This document shows positions 46,608-55,799 of a DNA stretch of 64,000 bases, piece after piece. The DNA lies in assembly GCA_963835465.1 (NCBI GenBank), contig CAWIFR010000007.1, positions 496,001-560,000 of the forward strand, given 5' to 3'. The notes under the pieces were generated by a model. It had not been told where the DNA came from and made no database searches. It saw nothing but the letters and a program-made list of their open reading frames with translations. A program made the translations under genes and the position numbers. Position 1 is the first letter of the stretch. Each line of letters begins with the position of its first letter. Source of the DNA: Bog-756 sp963835465 (lineage in GTDB: Bacteria > Actinomycetota > Acidimicrobiia > Acidimicrobiales > RAAP-2).

Positions 46608-48861
46608 TCATCGGGCCCGACGCCGACGCGCCGGCTCGGCACCGGCCGGCAGGGCCACATCGACCTCGACGCCGAGCGTTGGGGACGATCCGGTCGAGCC
46701 ACGACGGCATCCACCAGTTGGCCCGGCCCAGCAACTCCATGATGGCCGGGACCAGCACCATCCGGACCAGGGTGGCGTCGATGAGGATGGCGGCGGCCAG
46801 CCCCAGCCCGAAGACCTTGAGCACGTGGAGCGGGTCACCGATCACGAACGACCCGAACACGCAGATCATGATGGCCGCCGCCGCGGTGATCACCCGGGCC
46901 GTCTTGGCCAGTCCGTCGGCCACCGCGGTCGAGTTGTCCCCGGTGCGGCGCCACTCCTCGCGGATGCGGGAGAGGAGGAAGACCTCGTAGTCCATGGACA
47001 GCCCGAACAGGATGGTGAACATCATGAGCGGGATCCACGGGTCGATGGGGCCGGTGGCACCGATCCCGATCAACCCACCCAGCCAGCCCCACTGGAACAC
47101 GGCCACGATGACCCCGTAGGCGGCGCCCACCGACAGCAGGTTGACCACCACCGCCTTCAGCGGGATGGCCAGCGAGCGGAACACGGCCATCAGCAGCAGG
47201 AAGGACGAGCAGCAGGACGGCCCCGATGACCCACACCAGGCGGGAGGAGAGGTAGGAGGAGGCGTCGACCGAGCCGGCCGTCTCCCCACCGACGTAGGCC
47301 ACCACCCCCGTCCCGCCGGTGGCCGCCGGGATGACGTCGTTGCGCAGCGCGTGGACGAGCGCCTCGGTCTGGGCCGACTGGGGCGAGGTGGTGGGGTAGG
47401 CGATGATCACCGCGTCGTGGCCGGAGGCGGAGAACTGGGGCGGGCGTGGCGAAGGCCACGCCGGGCGTGGCGGCCACCTTGGCCTGCAGGGCGTCGACGG
47501 CGGCCCTCTGGCCCTCGGGCACCGAGGCGGCCACGATCAGGGGGCCGTTGAAGCCCGGACCGAACCCGGTGGCCAGGGCGTCGAAGGCCTGGCGGGTGGT
47601 GGTGCTGGGCGGGTCGTTGCCGGCGTCGGTGAAGGCCAGCCGCATGGAGAAGAACGGCATGATCAGCAGCAGCAGGCAGAGCAGGGCGCGCCACCGCGGC
47701 CGGCCACCGGGTGGCGCTGGACGGTGCGGCTCCACCGGTACCAGAAGCCGCGCTCGGACGGCTCGGCGGCGCTCTGGAGGAGCCCGGGCACGTGGAGCTT
47801 GTCGATGGCCCGACCCGAGAAGCCGAGCATGGCCGGCAGCAGCGTGACGGCGGCCAGCATGACCAGCACCACGGCGGCGATGGCCCCGACGGCCAGGCCG
47901 CGCATGAAGGGGAGCTGCAGGATGAACAGGCCGAGGAGGGAGAGGATCACCGTGGTGCCGGCGAAGACCACCGACCGGCCCGACGTGGCCAGCGAGACGG
48001 CGGTGGCCTGCCGGGGATCACGGCCCTCGGCCAGGCCCTGCCGGTAGCGGGTGACGATGAACAGGGCGTAGTCGATGCCCACTCCGAGGCCGATCATGGC
48101 CATCATCTCGGGGGCGAAGGTCGGCGTGGTGATCACGTGGGACAGCAGGTCGAGTACGGCGAAGGCGATGGCGATCCCGAACAGGGCGGTGATGATCGGC
48201 AGACCCATGGCCACCACCGAGCCGAAGGCCAGCAGCATGATGATGATGGCGGCCAGGATGCCGATCCCCTCGCTCGGACCCGGCTTGGCTCCGGCCACCA
48301 GGCTGATGGCCTGGCCGCCCAGGGCCACGTGGTACCCGGGGGCGGCGAACGACTGGGCCGTCGAGACCACCTTCTTGATGGCGTCCTGGGGTAGGTCGCC
48401 GGCCTGCTGGTCGAAGACCACCTGCACGTAGGCGATGTGGCCGTCCGGCGAGATCTGGTGGGCGCCGCCGGGCGAGAACGGGCTGACCACCTGGGACACG
48501 TGGGCCAGTGGGGCGAGGGCGGCCACCAGTCTTGGCCGTCCGGTCCTGGACCGACGCCGCGGTGATCGGGCCGGTCGAGGTGATGACCACCTGGGCCGGG
48601 CTGCCCTTCTGATCGGGGAAGGCCCGGTCGAGGATCTGCTGGACCGGCTGGGCGCCGCCGGTGAGGTTGTTGGAGAAGTTGCTGCCCGCCGCCTGGGCGA
48701 TGACGTTCGTGGCCACCAGGGCCACCAACCACAGGATCAGCACCCACCAGCGGTGGTCGTGGCACCAGCCGGCGATGCGGGCCAGCCCGCTCTCCTCGGC
48801 CGGCTGCGAGCGGGGCCCGTTCCTTGGGTGCCTGGGTCGGGGTCAACGTGGTCGTGGCCAT
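46608..48861 (-). CDS. MMPL-family RND transporter, frameshifted
   Basis: It starts at the ATG at 48861 (MATTTLTPTQAPKERAP). LILWLVALVATNVIAQAAGS is TM1, followed by a porter loop with FPDQKGSPAQVVITSTGPIT. GIGILAAIIIMLLAFGSVVA, MMAMIGLGVGIDYALFIVTR and RQGLAEGRDPRQATAVSLAT are the MMPL-specific TM4-TM5 block. The second half repeats it: FLLLMAVFRSLAIPLKAVVV, MFTILFGLSMDYEVFLLSRI and REEWRRTGDNSTAVADGL. The conserved G-x-D-Y/D-Y pairs drive proton coupling. Relatives export lipids or siderophores of the cell envelope. The natural end is probably the stop at 46608, reached after a shift near 46680; another frame stops at 46525. Confidence 0.87.
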
Positions 48862-49001
48862 CCGTCAAAACTAATCCGCCCTACCCCGGCGTCGACCCGC
48901 TACGCGCGATGCACCTCCCCGGCACCGTAGGTGGCCTGCAGAATTCGAACGCCAGCACCCCGAAGGTCGGTCGGCCCTCTGGCGTGAACCGTCCCGTCGT
49001 C

Positions 49002-49772
49002 TCAGTGCTCGTCGGGCACCCTCTGGCGCACCACGGGTTCACCCTGGGGTCCCGCCGAGGGCTCGCTCGCCGCAGGCTCCACCAACTCCTCGAGGATGTA
49101 CCGGGTCACCCACGCCGGTGAGTTGAACCCGTCGTCCCGATGCACTTGGCGGAACCGGTCGGCGGCCGGGAACGCCTCGGACCGGGGTCGAACGGATGAG
49201 CGCCTGCATGTCGGTGTCGACCAGACCCGGGGAGAGGGCGTAGGCCAGCAACCCATGGCGCCGCTCCTCCCGGGCCACCACCTCGGTGATCATCTCCACC
49301 GCAGCCTTCGACCCTCCGTAGGCCGCCCATCCCTCGTAGGGACGTGGAGGCCGCACCCGACGAGAGATTCACGAGGACGCCGGATCCGGCCCGGGTGCGA
49401 ACGTGGCGGGCGAAGGTGGCCGTGCCGTGGAGCACCCCGAGCACGTTGACCTCGATGTTCCTGCGGAGGGCGGCGGGATCGGCATCGGCCAGTGGCCCGA
49501 TGGGGGCCAGGATCCCCGCGTTGTTGATCCAGAGGTCGATGCGCCCGAACGCATCGACCACCTCGGAAGCGAATCGGTCCACGGCGGCGGCATCGGCCAC
49601 GTCCACCGATCGGGCCACCGCCTCTGACCCGACAGGCGCATCGGGCCGGGTGCGGGCACAGAGACCGAGCCGGAAGCCCGGCAGCGGCCAGCGCATCGGC
49701 CATCCCGGCGCCGAGGCCCCGGCTGGCGCCGGTCACCACCCCCACCAACGACGGCCGCGGATCGGGGGACAC
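49002..49772 (-). CDS. SDR oxidoreductase of the amine-catabolism unit, frameshifted
   Basis: A GTG at 49772 begins VSPDPRPSLVGVVTGASRGLG, the cofactor site. In the next frames come VDVADAAAVDRFASEVVDAF, RIDLWINNAGILAPIG, VLVNLSSGAAS (catalytic Ser), GWAAYGGSKAAVEMITEVVA (Tyr-x3-Lys) and YALSPGLVDTDMQALI. It ends AWVTRYILEELVEPAASEPS and a short tail. Three or so indels break it. It follows the aldehyde dehydrogenase by 8 bp. An alcohol-to-aldehyde or ketone oxidation step is likely; the substrate is unknown. Confidence 0.8.
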
Positions 49773-49780
49773 GGGGGGAC

Positions 49781-51172
49781 TCAGCCGTCGGTGGAGATGA
49801 AGACGTTCTTCACCTCACTGTAGGAGGCCAGGGCTTCGAGGCCCAGCTCCCTCCCGAAGCCGGACTGCTTCATCCCGCCGAAGCTGGTCTGCACCCGCAC
49901 CGAACTGTGGGAGTTGACCGACAGGTTGCCGGATTGGACGGCACGCGCCATGCGCAGGGCCCGAGCGCCGTCGCCGGTCCAGATGGAGCCGGACAGGCCA
50001 TAGGGCGTGTCGTTGGCCAGGCGTACGGCATCCTCCTCGTCCTCGAACGGGATGACCGCCACCACGGGGCCGAAGATCTCCTCGCGGGCCATGCGCCAGG
50101 CCGGGTCGGCCGGCGCCACCACCGTGGGCGGAAACCAGAAACCGGGGCCGTCGGGGACCGAGCCGGTGGCGAAGGTTTCGACCGGTCCGCCTCCCGGAGC
50201 GCCCATCCCCGCGGCCAGGAAGCTCCCGACCGTGGCCCGGTGGGCCGCGGTGACCAGTGGGCCCATCTTGACCGTGGGGTCGGTGGGGTCCCCGACCGTC
50301 CACCGCTCCACGGCGTCGGCCAGTAGCTCGAGGAAGCGGTCGAGGACGGTGCGCTGGACCAGGACACGGCTGCGGGCACAGCAGTCCTGGCCGGCGTTGG
50401 CGAAGACGCCCCCTGGGGTGGCTGCCGCCGCCCGCTCGAGGTCGGCGTCGGCGAAGACCACCGAGGCCGACTTCCCGCCGAGTTCCAGGGTGACCCGTTT
50501 GATGGTGCCCGACGCCCGGCTCATCACGTCCCGGCCCACCTCGGTGGAACCGGTGAAGGCCACCTTGGCCACATCGGGATGCTCCACCAGCCGCGTCCCC
50601 ACCACCGAACCTTTCCCCACCAGGACCTGGAGTACCCCTTCAGGCAGGCCGGCGTCGAGCGCCAGTTCGGCCAGGCGTAGGGCGGTGAGCGGGGTGATCT
50701 CGGCCGGCTTGACCACGATGGTGTTGCCAGTGGCCAGGGCCGGGCCCACCTTCCACGAGGTGATGGCGATCGGGAAGTTCCACGGGACGATGGCTCCCAC
50801 CACCCCCAGCGGCTCGTGGAAGGTCATGTCCACCCCGCCGGCCACCGGCACGGTGGCCCCCCGGTGCTTGTCCACGGCCCCGGCGTAGAAGTAGAGCACT
50901 TCGGCCACCATCCCCACCTCGTCGCGGCTGTCGACGATGGCCTTGCCCACGTTGGCCGTCTCCAACTGGGCCAGCTCCTCCCCGTGCTCCTCCACCTGGG
51001 CGGCGAACCGGCGCAGCAGGCGGGCCCGGTCGGCTGGGGAGACCGCCCGCCAAGCCGGTCCGGCGGCCACGGCCCGGGCCACCGCGGCATCGGTCTCCTC
51101 GACCCCGTTGAGGGGCAGCTCGGCGATGGGGGTCTCGGTGGCCGGATTGACCACCGTGGTGGTGTCGCTCAT
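49781..51172 (-). CDS. Aldehyde dehydrogenase, PuuC-like by context
   Basis: 463 residues, no frameshift. The ATG at 51172 follows AAGGAGA; the in-frame extension to 51394 is rejected. VNPATETPIAELPLNG opens it. VVGAIVPWNFPIAITSWKVG, VAFTGSTEVGRDVMSRASG, VTLELGGKSASVVFADADLE (catalytic Glu), NAGQDCCARSRVLVQ (catalytic Cys) and EEIFGPVVAVIPFEDEEDAV give the full motif set. Its start overlaps the amidohydrolase stop (ATGA). With that gene and the divergent GS-like ligase it suggests oxidation of a gamma-glutamyl-aminoaldehyde; the specific substrate is inference. Confidence 0.88.
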   Translation of the reverse strand: MSDTTTVVNPATETPIAELPLNGVEETDAAVARAVAAGPAWRAVSPADRARLLRRFAAQVEEHGEELAQLETANVGKAIVDSRDEVGMVAEVLYFYAGAVDKHRGATVPVAGGVDMTFHEPLGVVGAIVPWNFPIAITSWKVGPALATGNTIVVKPAEITPLTALRLAELALDAGLPEGVLQVLVGKGSVVGTRLVEHPDVAKVAFTGSTEVGRDVMSRASGTIKRVTLELGGKSASVVFADADLERAAAATPGGVFANAGQDCCARSRVLVQRTVLDRFLELLADAVERWTVGDPTDPTVKMGPLVTAAHRATVGSFLAAGMGAPGGGPVETFATGSVPDGPGFWFPPTVVAPADPAWRMAREEIFGPVVAVIPFEDEEDAVRLANDTPYGLSGSIWTGDGARALRMARAVQSGNLSVNSHSSVRVQTSFGGMKQSGFGRELGLEALASYSEVKNVFISTDG

Positions 51173-51939
51173 AGGGTCTCCTTGATCGGTGGATGCTCGA
51201 TCGGCTCCGTGGCGGTGGCCGCGTCCACCAGAGCGCCGAACAGGCGGCGGTCGCCGGTCTCCTCGGGGTGCCACTGGATCCCGACCACGAACCGATGGCC
51301 CGGGAGCTCGACAGCCTCCACCACCCCGTCCTCGCTCCGGGCGGTGACCACCAGCCCCTCGCCCAACCGCTCGACGGCCTGGTGGTGGCTGCACAGGACC
51401 TCGGTCCGGGCGCCCAGCAGCCCGCGCACCGTGCTTCCCTCCTCGGTGATCACCGCCACCGGGCCGAAGGCACCGGGCCGCGGCTGGTGCGCGCTGGTCC
51501 CGAGCCGGTCGGGAAGCTGCTGGACCAGATCACCACCCAGGCAGACGTTGAGGACCTGCATACCCCGGCAGACGGCTAGCAGCGGGAGGTCGATGGCCAG
51601 CGCGGCCCCGATGAGGCCCAGCTCGAGATCGTCTCGTTGGACGCTGGTCCCGCCGTTGCGCGGGTCGGGGTCTGCTCCGTAGCGGGCTGCGTCGAGATCC
51701 CCGCCACCGATGACCACCAGGCCGCCCAGGGCCCCCACCACCCGCTCGCACCGGGCGGCCTCGAGGGGGCCGGCCCGCTCACCCCGCGGGGGGAGGAGGA
51801 CGGCCTCGCCGCCGGCCTCCTCGATCACGTCGAGGTACCGTCCCGGCACCACCGCGGCGTCACGCTCCCACGACCACCAGGACGTGGTCTGACGGTACGT
51901 AGTCACCCCGATGAGGGGCCGGGGACCGGCGGTAGGCAC
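51169..51939 (-). CDS. Class-I glutamine amidotransferase-like hydrolase (C26, PuuD-like)
   Basis: 256 residues from a GTG at 51939 (PTAGPRPLIGVTTYRQTTSW). GLVVIGGGDLDAARYG is typical of the C26 group. LPLLAVCRGMQVLNVCLGGD holds the nucleophile Cys. VVGIQWHPEETGDRRLFGAL holds the His and Glu. PuuD enzymes of this family cleave gamma-glutamyl-GABA to glutamate and GABA. Here it likely removes the gamma-glutamyl group at the end of an amine-degradation route. It overlaps the ALDH gene by 4 bp and leads a leftward operon with ALDH and SDR. Confidence 0.87.
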   Translation of the reverse strand: MPTAGPRPLIGVTTYRQTTSWWSWERDAAVVPGRYLDVIEEAGGEAVLLPPRGERAGPLEAARCERVVGALGGLVVIGGGDLDAARYGADPDPRNGGTSVQRDDLELGLIGAALAIDLPLLAVCRGMQVLNVCLGGDLVQQLPDRLGTSAHQPRPGAFGPVAVITEEGSTVRGLLGARTEVLCSHHQAVERLGEGLVVTARSEDGVVEAVELPGHRFVVGIQWHPEETGDRRLFGALVDAATATEPIEHPPIKETL

Positions 51940-52069
51940 GGCGATCAGTATCCCACCGCCATCGCGCCCCGCCGGTAAGGTGCCGGTCGAGTGCGTGCAC
52001 CCGGGACCGAGTCCCACGCCCTCACCGCAGACCATGGACGGGCGCTGGAGGCCCGAGAGGGAGACGGAG

Positions 52070-52847
52070 ATGGCACGACTGGACGGCAAGGTGGCCGTGA
52101 TCACCGGGGCCGGCAGCGGTATCGGACGGGTGGCGGCCGCCCTCTTCGCCGCCGAGGGTGCCCAGGTGGTGGCAGCCGATGTGGTGGCCGACCAGGCCGA
52201 GTCGGCCGTGGCCGAGATCGTGGACGCCGGGGGCTCGGCCACGCCGGTGACGGTGGACGTGTCCGACGAGGGCCAGGTCGAGGCCATGGTGGCCACTGCG
52301 GTCCGCACCTACGGTGGCCTGCACGTGCTGTTCAACAATGCCGGCATCTTCCCCGACGACGACGGTGGCCTCCTCGACACCCCGCCCGCGACCTGGGAGA
52401 AGGTGATGGAGGTGAACCTGAAGGGAGTGTGGCTGGGGTGCCGGGCCGGCGGTCCCGGCCATGCTCGACTCGGGGGGCGGCTCGATCGTGAACGTGGCCT
52501 CCTTCGTGGCCCTGGTGGGCGCCGCCACCGCCCAGATGGCCTATACGGCGTCCAAGGGCGGGGTACTGGCCATGACCCGTGAGCTGGCCGTGGAGTACGC
52601 CCGGCGGGGGATCCGGGCCAACTCCATCTGTCCCGGGCCCATCGAGACGCCTCTGTTGGCCGAGCTGCTCGCCGATCCCGAGCGCCGCCAGCGCCGGCTG
52701 GTACACATCCCCATCGGCCGGTTCGGGCGACCCGAGGAGATCGCCAAGGCGGCGCTGTTCCTGGCGTCGGACGACGCCTCGTTCGTCACCGGGTCGGCCC
52801 TGGTGGTCGACGGCGGCATCACCGCCGCCTACGTGACTCCCGAGTAG
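52070..52847 (+). CDS. SDR oxidoreductase next to the GS-like ligase, one frameshift
   Basis: The ATG at 52070 follows a GGGAGACGGAG ribosome region. KVAVITGAGSGIGRVAAALF binds the cofactor, LHVLFNNAGIFPDD is the NNAG motif, and after a frame change SIVNVASFVALVG and MAYTASKGGVLAMTRELAVE give Ser and Tyr-x3-Lys. NSICPGPIETPLLAELLADP and FVTGSALVVDGGITAA close a classical 258-residue enzyme. One extra G near 52449 accounts for the break (…CRAAVPAMLDSGGG). It precedes the GS-like gene and is divergent from the amidohydrolase, so it probably belongs to the same pathway. Confidence 0.83.
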
Positions 52848-52888
52848 AGCGCTGGACGCCGGCGGGCCACTGGGCCAGAGTGCATCGC

Positions 52889-54256
52889 ATGCTGACCCTC
52901 GAGACGCTCCCCCACCAGATCCAATCAGGCGACATCGACACCGTGGTGGTGGCCTTTCCCGACCTGCAGGGCCGTCCGGTGGGCAAGCGGGTCACCGGCA
53001 ATTTCTTCCTGGACCACGTCCAGCAGCACGGGATCGAGGTCTGCGACTACCTGATGGCCTGTGACGTCGACATGGAGCCACTCCCCGGCTACCGCTTCGC
53101 CAACTGGGAGTCCGGTTACGGCGACCTCAACGCCGTCATCGATCCCCAGACCGTCCGCCCGCTACCCTGGCTTCCGGGAAGCGCCCTCGTGCTGTGCGAC
53201 CTGCTGACCCTGGAGGGTGAGCCGGTCGAGGTCTCCCCCCGGCGCATCCTCCGTCGCCAGCTGGAGCGGGCCGCCCGCCACGGGCTCGAGGTCAAGTGCG
53301 CCACCGAGCTCGAGTTCTATCTGTTCCTCGACTCCTTCGCCGAGGCCGCCGGGAAGCACTGGCAGGACCTGGCCCCCCACGCCGACACCATCGAGGACTA
53401 CCAGCTCCTGCAGACGTCGCGCGAGGAGTACATCATCGGGAAGATCCGGAACCAGATGGTCGACGCGGGCATCCCCATCGAGTTCTCCAAGGGCGAGGCC
53501 GGCATCGGCCAGCACGAGATCAACATCACCTACGGGGGCGCACTGGAGGTGGCCGACCGCCATCTGGTGTTCAAGAACGGGGTCAAGGAGATCGCCTCGG
53601 GATTCGGACGGGCCGCCACCTTCATGGCCAAGTGGTCCATGGCCAGCGCAGGATCCTCCTGCCATATCCACACCAGCCTGTGGGACGCCGCCGACGACAC
53701 CCCGCTGATGGCCCCGGCCGACGGCGAGGACTCCCGGTCGGGCTACTCGGCCATCGGGGCCCAGTTCGTGGCCGGCCAGCTGTTCGCCGCCGATCAGCTG
53801 GCCTGGTGCTTCGCCCCGTATGTGAACTCGTACCGTCGCTACGTGCCCGACTCGTGGGCTCCCACTGCCATGGTGTGGGGCGAGGACAACCGCACCTGCG
53901 GCTTCCGGGCGGTGGGCCATGGCTCCGGCCGGCGGGTCGAGAGCCGTATCCCGGGGGCGGACGTGAACCCGTATCTGGCCCTGGCCGCGGCCATCGCCGG
54001 TGGACTCTGGGGCATCGAGCACCAGCTGGAGCTGCCCCCGGCCTTCGCCGGCAACGCCTACCACGCCCCAGACGTGCCCCGGATACCCACCACGCTGGCC
54101 GACGCCATCGATCGACTGGCCGACAGCGAGGTGGCCGCCGAAGCCTTCGGTCCCGAGGTCCACCACCACCTGCTCAACACGGCGAGGCAGGAGTGGGCCG
54201 CGGCCAACCGGGTGGTCACCGACTGGGAGCTCGCCCGCAACTTCGAGCGCATCTAA
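52889..54256 (+). CDS. Glutamine-synthetase-family ligase, gamma-glutamylpolyamine/ethanolamine type
   Basis: 455 residues from the ATG at 52889 (in-frame GTG at 52880). TVVVAFPDLQGRPVGKRVTG is the N-terminal beta-grasp typical of PuuA and GlnA3/GlnA4 proteins. ATELEFYLFLDSF, EAGIGQHEINITYGG, SCHIHTSLWDA and GEDNRTCGFRAVGHGSGRRV carry the metal- and ATP-binding Glu, His and Arg residues. SRIPGADVNPYLALAAAIAG is the family's closing motif. Active-site divergence from true glutamine synthetase (NRTCGFR) points to another amine acceptor. It should join glutamate's gamma-carboxyl to an amine with ATP. The amine is inferred from the neighbours. Confidence 0.87.
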   Translation: MLTLETLPHQIQSGDIDTVVVAFPDLQGRPVGKRVTGNFFLDHVQQHGIEVCDYLMACDVDMEPLPGYRFANWESGYGDLNAVIDPQTVRPLPWLPGSALVLCDLLTLEGEPVEVSPRRILRRQLERAARHGLEVKCATELEFYLFLDSFAEAAGKHWQDLAPHADTIEDYQLLQTSREEYIIGKIRNQMVDAGIPIEFSKGEAGIGQHEINITYGGALEVADRHLVFKNGVKEIASGFGRAATFMAKWSMASAGSSCHIHTSLWDAADDTPLMAPADGEDSRSGYSAIGAQFVAGQLFAADQLAWCFAPYVNSYRRYVPDSWAPTAMVWGEDNRTCGFRAVGHGSGRRVESRIPGADVNPYLALAAAIAGGLWGIEHQLELPPAFAGNAYHAPDVPRIPTTLADAIDRLADSEVAAEAFGPEVHHHLLNTARQEWAAANRVVTDWELARNFERI

Positions 54257-54405
54257 TAGCCCCGCCGTGGCCGTCCGGTACGGGCCCGGCTCCGAAGACG
54301 GGTGTGAGCCACGCCCCCACCCCGGCACCCCCCCTCGGCCGACTACGGATACCGGCGCCCGTTGTCCGGTCCAGACCCGGGCCTCCCCGATACGGCCCGC
54401 GGCTG

Positions 54406-55725
54406 ATGGCTGGTCTGGCCCGCCTCCTGGTACACGCCTTCTTCCGCGATGTCGAGGTCGAGCACGCCGACCGGCTGAACACGGGCCGTCCAACCGTGCT
54501 GGTGGCCGACCACCGCAACGGTCTGGTCGATGGTCTCCTGCTCCTCGCCACCCTCGAGCGGAACCCCCGCTTCCTCGGAAAGTCCACCCTCTTCCACAAT
54601 CCCGTCCTCTGGCCCTTCCTCCACCTGGCCGGGGTGGTGCCGGTACATCGCGCCCAGGACGGCGGCTCCACCGACGACAATGCGGAGGCGTTCGGCGCAG
54701 CCGACGACGTGCTGGCCCACGGGGGGCTCTTGGCCGTCTTCCCCGAAGGAGTCAGCCACGACCGCGCCGCGCTGCAGCCCCTACGCACCGGCGCGGCCCG
54801 CATCGCCCTGGCTGCAGCCGACCACGGTGTCCACGACGTGGACACCGTGGTCGTGGCGCTGGTCTACGACGACAAGCAGCGCTTCCGGTCACGGGCCCTG
54901 GTCCGAATCGGCGAGCCGCAGCCGGTCACCGGTTGGCACGAGCGAGCCGTGCGCGATCCCCGTCCGACCGTCCGTGCCCTCACCGACGAGCTGGCCCAGC
55001 GGATGCGTCGGGCCGGTCCCGAACTCGCCGAATGGGAGGACGGCCGTGAGCTGACGGCCATCGCCGACATTGCCGCACGCCCGCTCACCGTCCTCCCTGT
55101 CGATGCTGGCCTGGCCGATCGCCAGCAGATCCTGGGCGGGCTCGTCGCCGCCGAAGCCGGTGGGCGGAGGTCGGCCATGGAGTCGCTGCGCCGCACGTAC
55201 CGTCGGTACCGGCGAGAGCTCGACCTCTGCGGGTTAGCCGATGCCCAGGTGGCGGCCAGTTACCGGTCGGGCACCTTGCGGTCCCAGTACCTCGCCGCCT
55301 TGGCCAAAGTGGCCCTGGCCGCACCGCTCGCCGTGGTCGGGGCCGTCATCCATGTCGTCCCCTGTCAGCTGGTCGACGTCGCCGCGTCGGTCCCAGCCAA
55401 CCGGAGCGTACGGGCCACCGTCAAGGTGCTCGGCTCGTTCTTCCTGTATCTCGCCACCTATGCCGGCCTCGGCCTGCTGGTCGGTCACACCCGGGGGCCG
55501 GCCCTCGGCATGCTCGCCGCCGCGGCGGCTCCGGCATGTGGCTACCTGGCCCTGCGCCTAGCCGAACGGATCCACCGGATAGGCGGAGCCCGTCAGGGCT
55601 TCCGCCTGGCCCGTGACCACGCCCGGCTCCTCGATGCCGTCCTGGCCGACCGGGCCGCCGTGGTCGAGTCGGCACGAGGCCTGGCCCGACCGGTGCCGCT
55701 GGCGACCTCGCCGACCGGTCCTTGA
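54406..55725 (+). CDS. Glycerolipid acyltransferase (PlsC-like) with membrane C-terminus
   Basis: 439 residues from the ATG at 54406; a GTG near 54304 would add a Pro/Arg-rich stretch. VLVADHRNGLVDGLLLLATL is the H-x5-D acyl-acceptor motif of GPAT/DHAPAT-type enzymes. RFLGKSTLFHNPVLWPFLHL and LLAVFPEGVSHDRAALQPLR (FPEG) complete the acyltransferase core (about 1-200). The C-terminal ~200 residues have a long charged segment and three or four TM helices (AALAKVALAAPLAVVGAVIH; SFFLYLATYAGLGLLVG). It likely transfers a fatty acyl group to glycerol-phosphate or an ether-lipid precursor. It ends just before the leuA leader. Confidence 0.85.
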   Translation: MAGLARLLVHAFFRDVEVEHADRLNTGRPTVLVADHRNGLVDGLLLLATLERNPRFLGKSTLFHNPVLWPFLHLAGVVPVHRAQDGGSTDDNAEAFGAADDVLAHGGLLAVFPEGVSHDRAALQPLRTGAARIALAAADHGVHDVDTVVVALVYDDKQRFRSRALVRIGEPQPVTGWHERAVRDPRPTVRALTDELAQRMRRAGPELAEWEDGRELTAIADIAARPLTVLPVDAGLADRQQILGGLVAAEAGGRRSAMESLRRTYRRYRRELDLCGLADAQVAASYRSGTLRSQYLAALAKVALAAPLAVVGAVIHVVPCQLVDVAASVPANRSVRATVKVLGSFFLYLATYAGLGLLVGHTRGPALGMLAAAAAPACGYLALRLAERIHRIGGARQGFRLARDHARLLDAVLADRAAVVESARGLARPVPLATSPTGP

Positions 55726-55729
55726 CGGA

Positions 55730-55746
55730 TGGCAGGCTGCCTGCCA
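55730..55746 (+). terminator. Perfect hairpin between the acyltransferase stop and the leuA leader
   Basis: TGGCAGG-CTG-CCTGCCA gives a perfect 7-bp stem with a 3-base loop four bases after the acyltransferase stop. It could end that transcript. A TTGACG at 55722-55727 just ahead could serve as a -35 for the leader RNA, but no strong -10 follows at 17 bp (CACCAT). Which of the two roles applies cannot be decided here. Confidence 0.4.
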
Positions 55747-55759
55747 CCATGGATTGATC

Positions 55760-55798
55760 ATGAACCCGGTGACGACCTCGGACCTCCTCCTTACCTGA
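55760..55798 (+). CDS. Leucine leader peptide upstream of leuA
   Basis: A 12-codon open frame, MNPVTTSDLLLT, with three successive leucine codons (CTC CTC CTT) just before Thr and the TGA stop. It is followed in order by a hairpin, an intrinsic terminator and leuA. This is the classic plan of ribosome-mediated attenuation: scarce Leu-tRNA stalls the ribosome at the Leu run, which alters RNA folding and lets transcription reach leuA. The ribosome site is weak, and there is an in-frame upstream extension without support. Leu leaders before leuA are known in actinobacteria. Confidence 0.75.
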   Translation: MNPVTTSDLLLT

Positions 55799-55799
55799 C

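Noticed and set aside
48940..48985. A GTTCGAATT-like string suggesting a tRNA T-arm on the minus strand
   Set aside because: The flanking bases do not form a T-stem, and no acceptor or anticodon arm can be built.
53296..54405. Plus-strand frame continuous with the PlsC-like gene but starting inside the GS-like gene
   Set aside because: It overlaps a well-supported gene in another frame and is Arg/Gly/Pro-rich. The acyltransferase begins near 54406.
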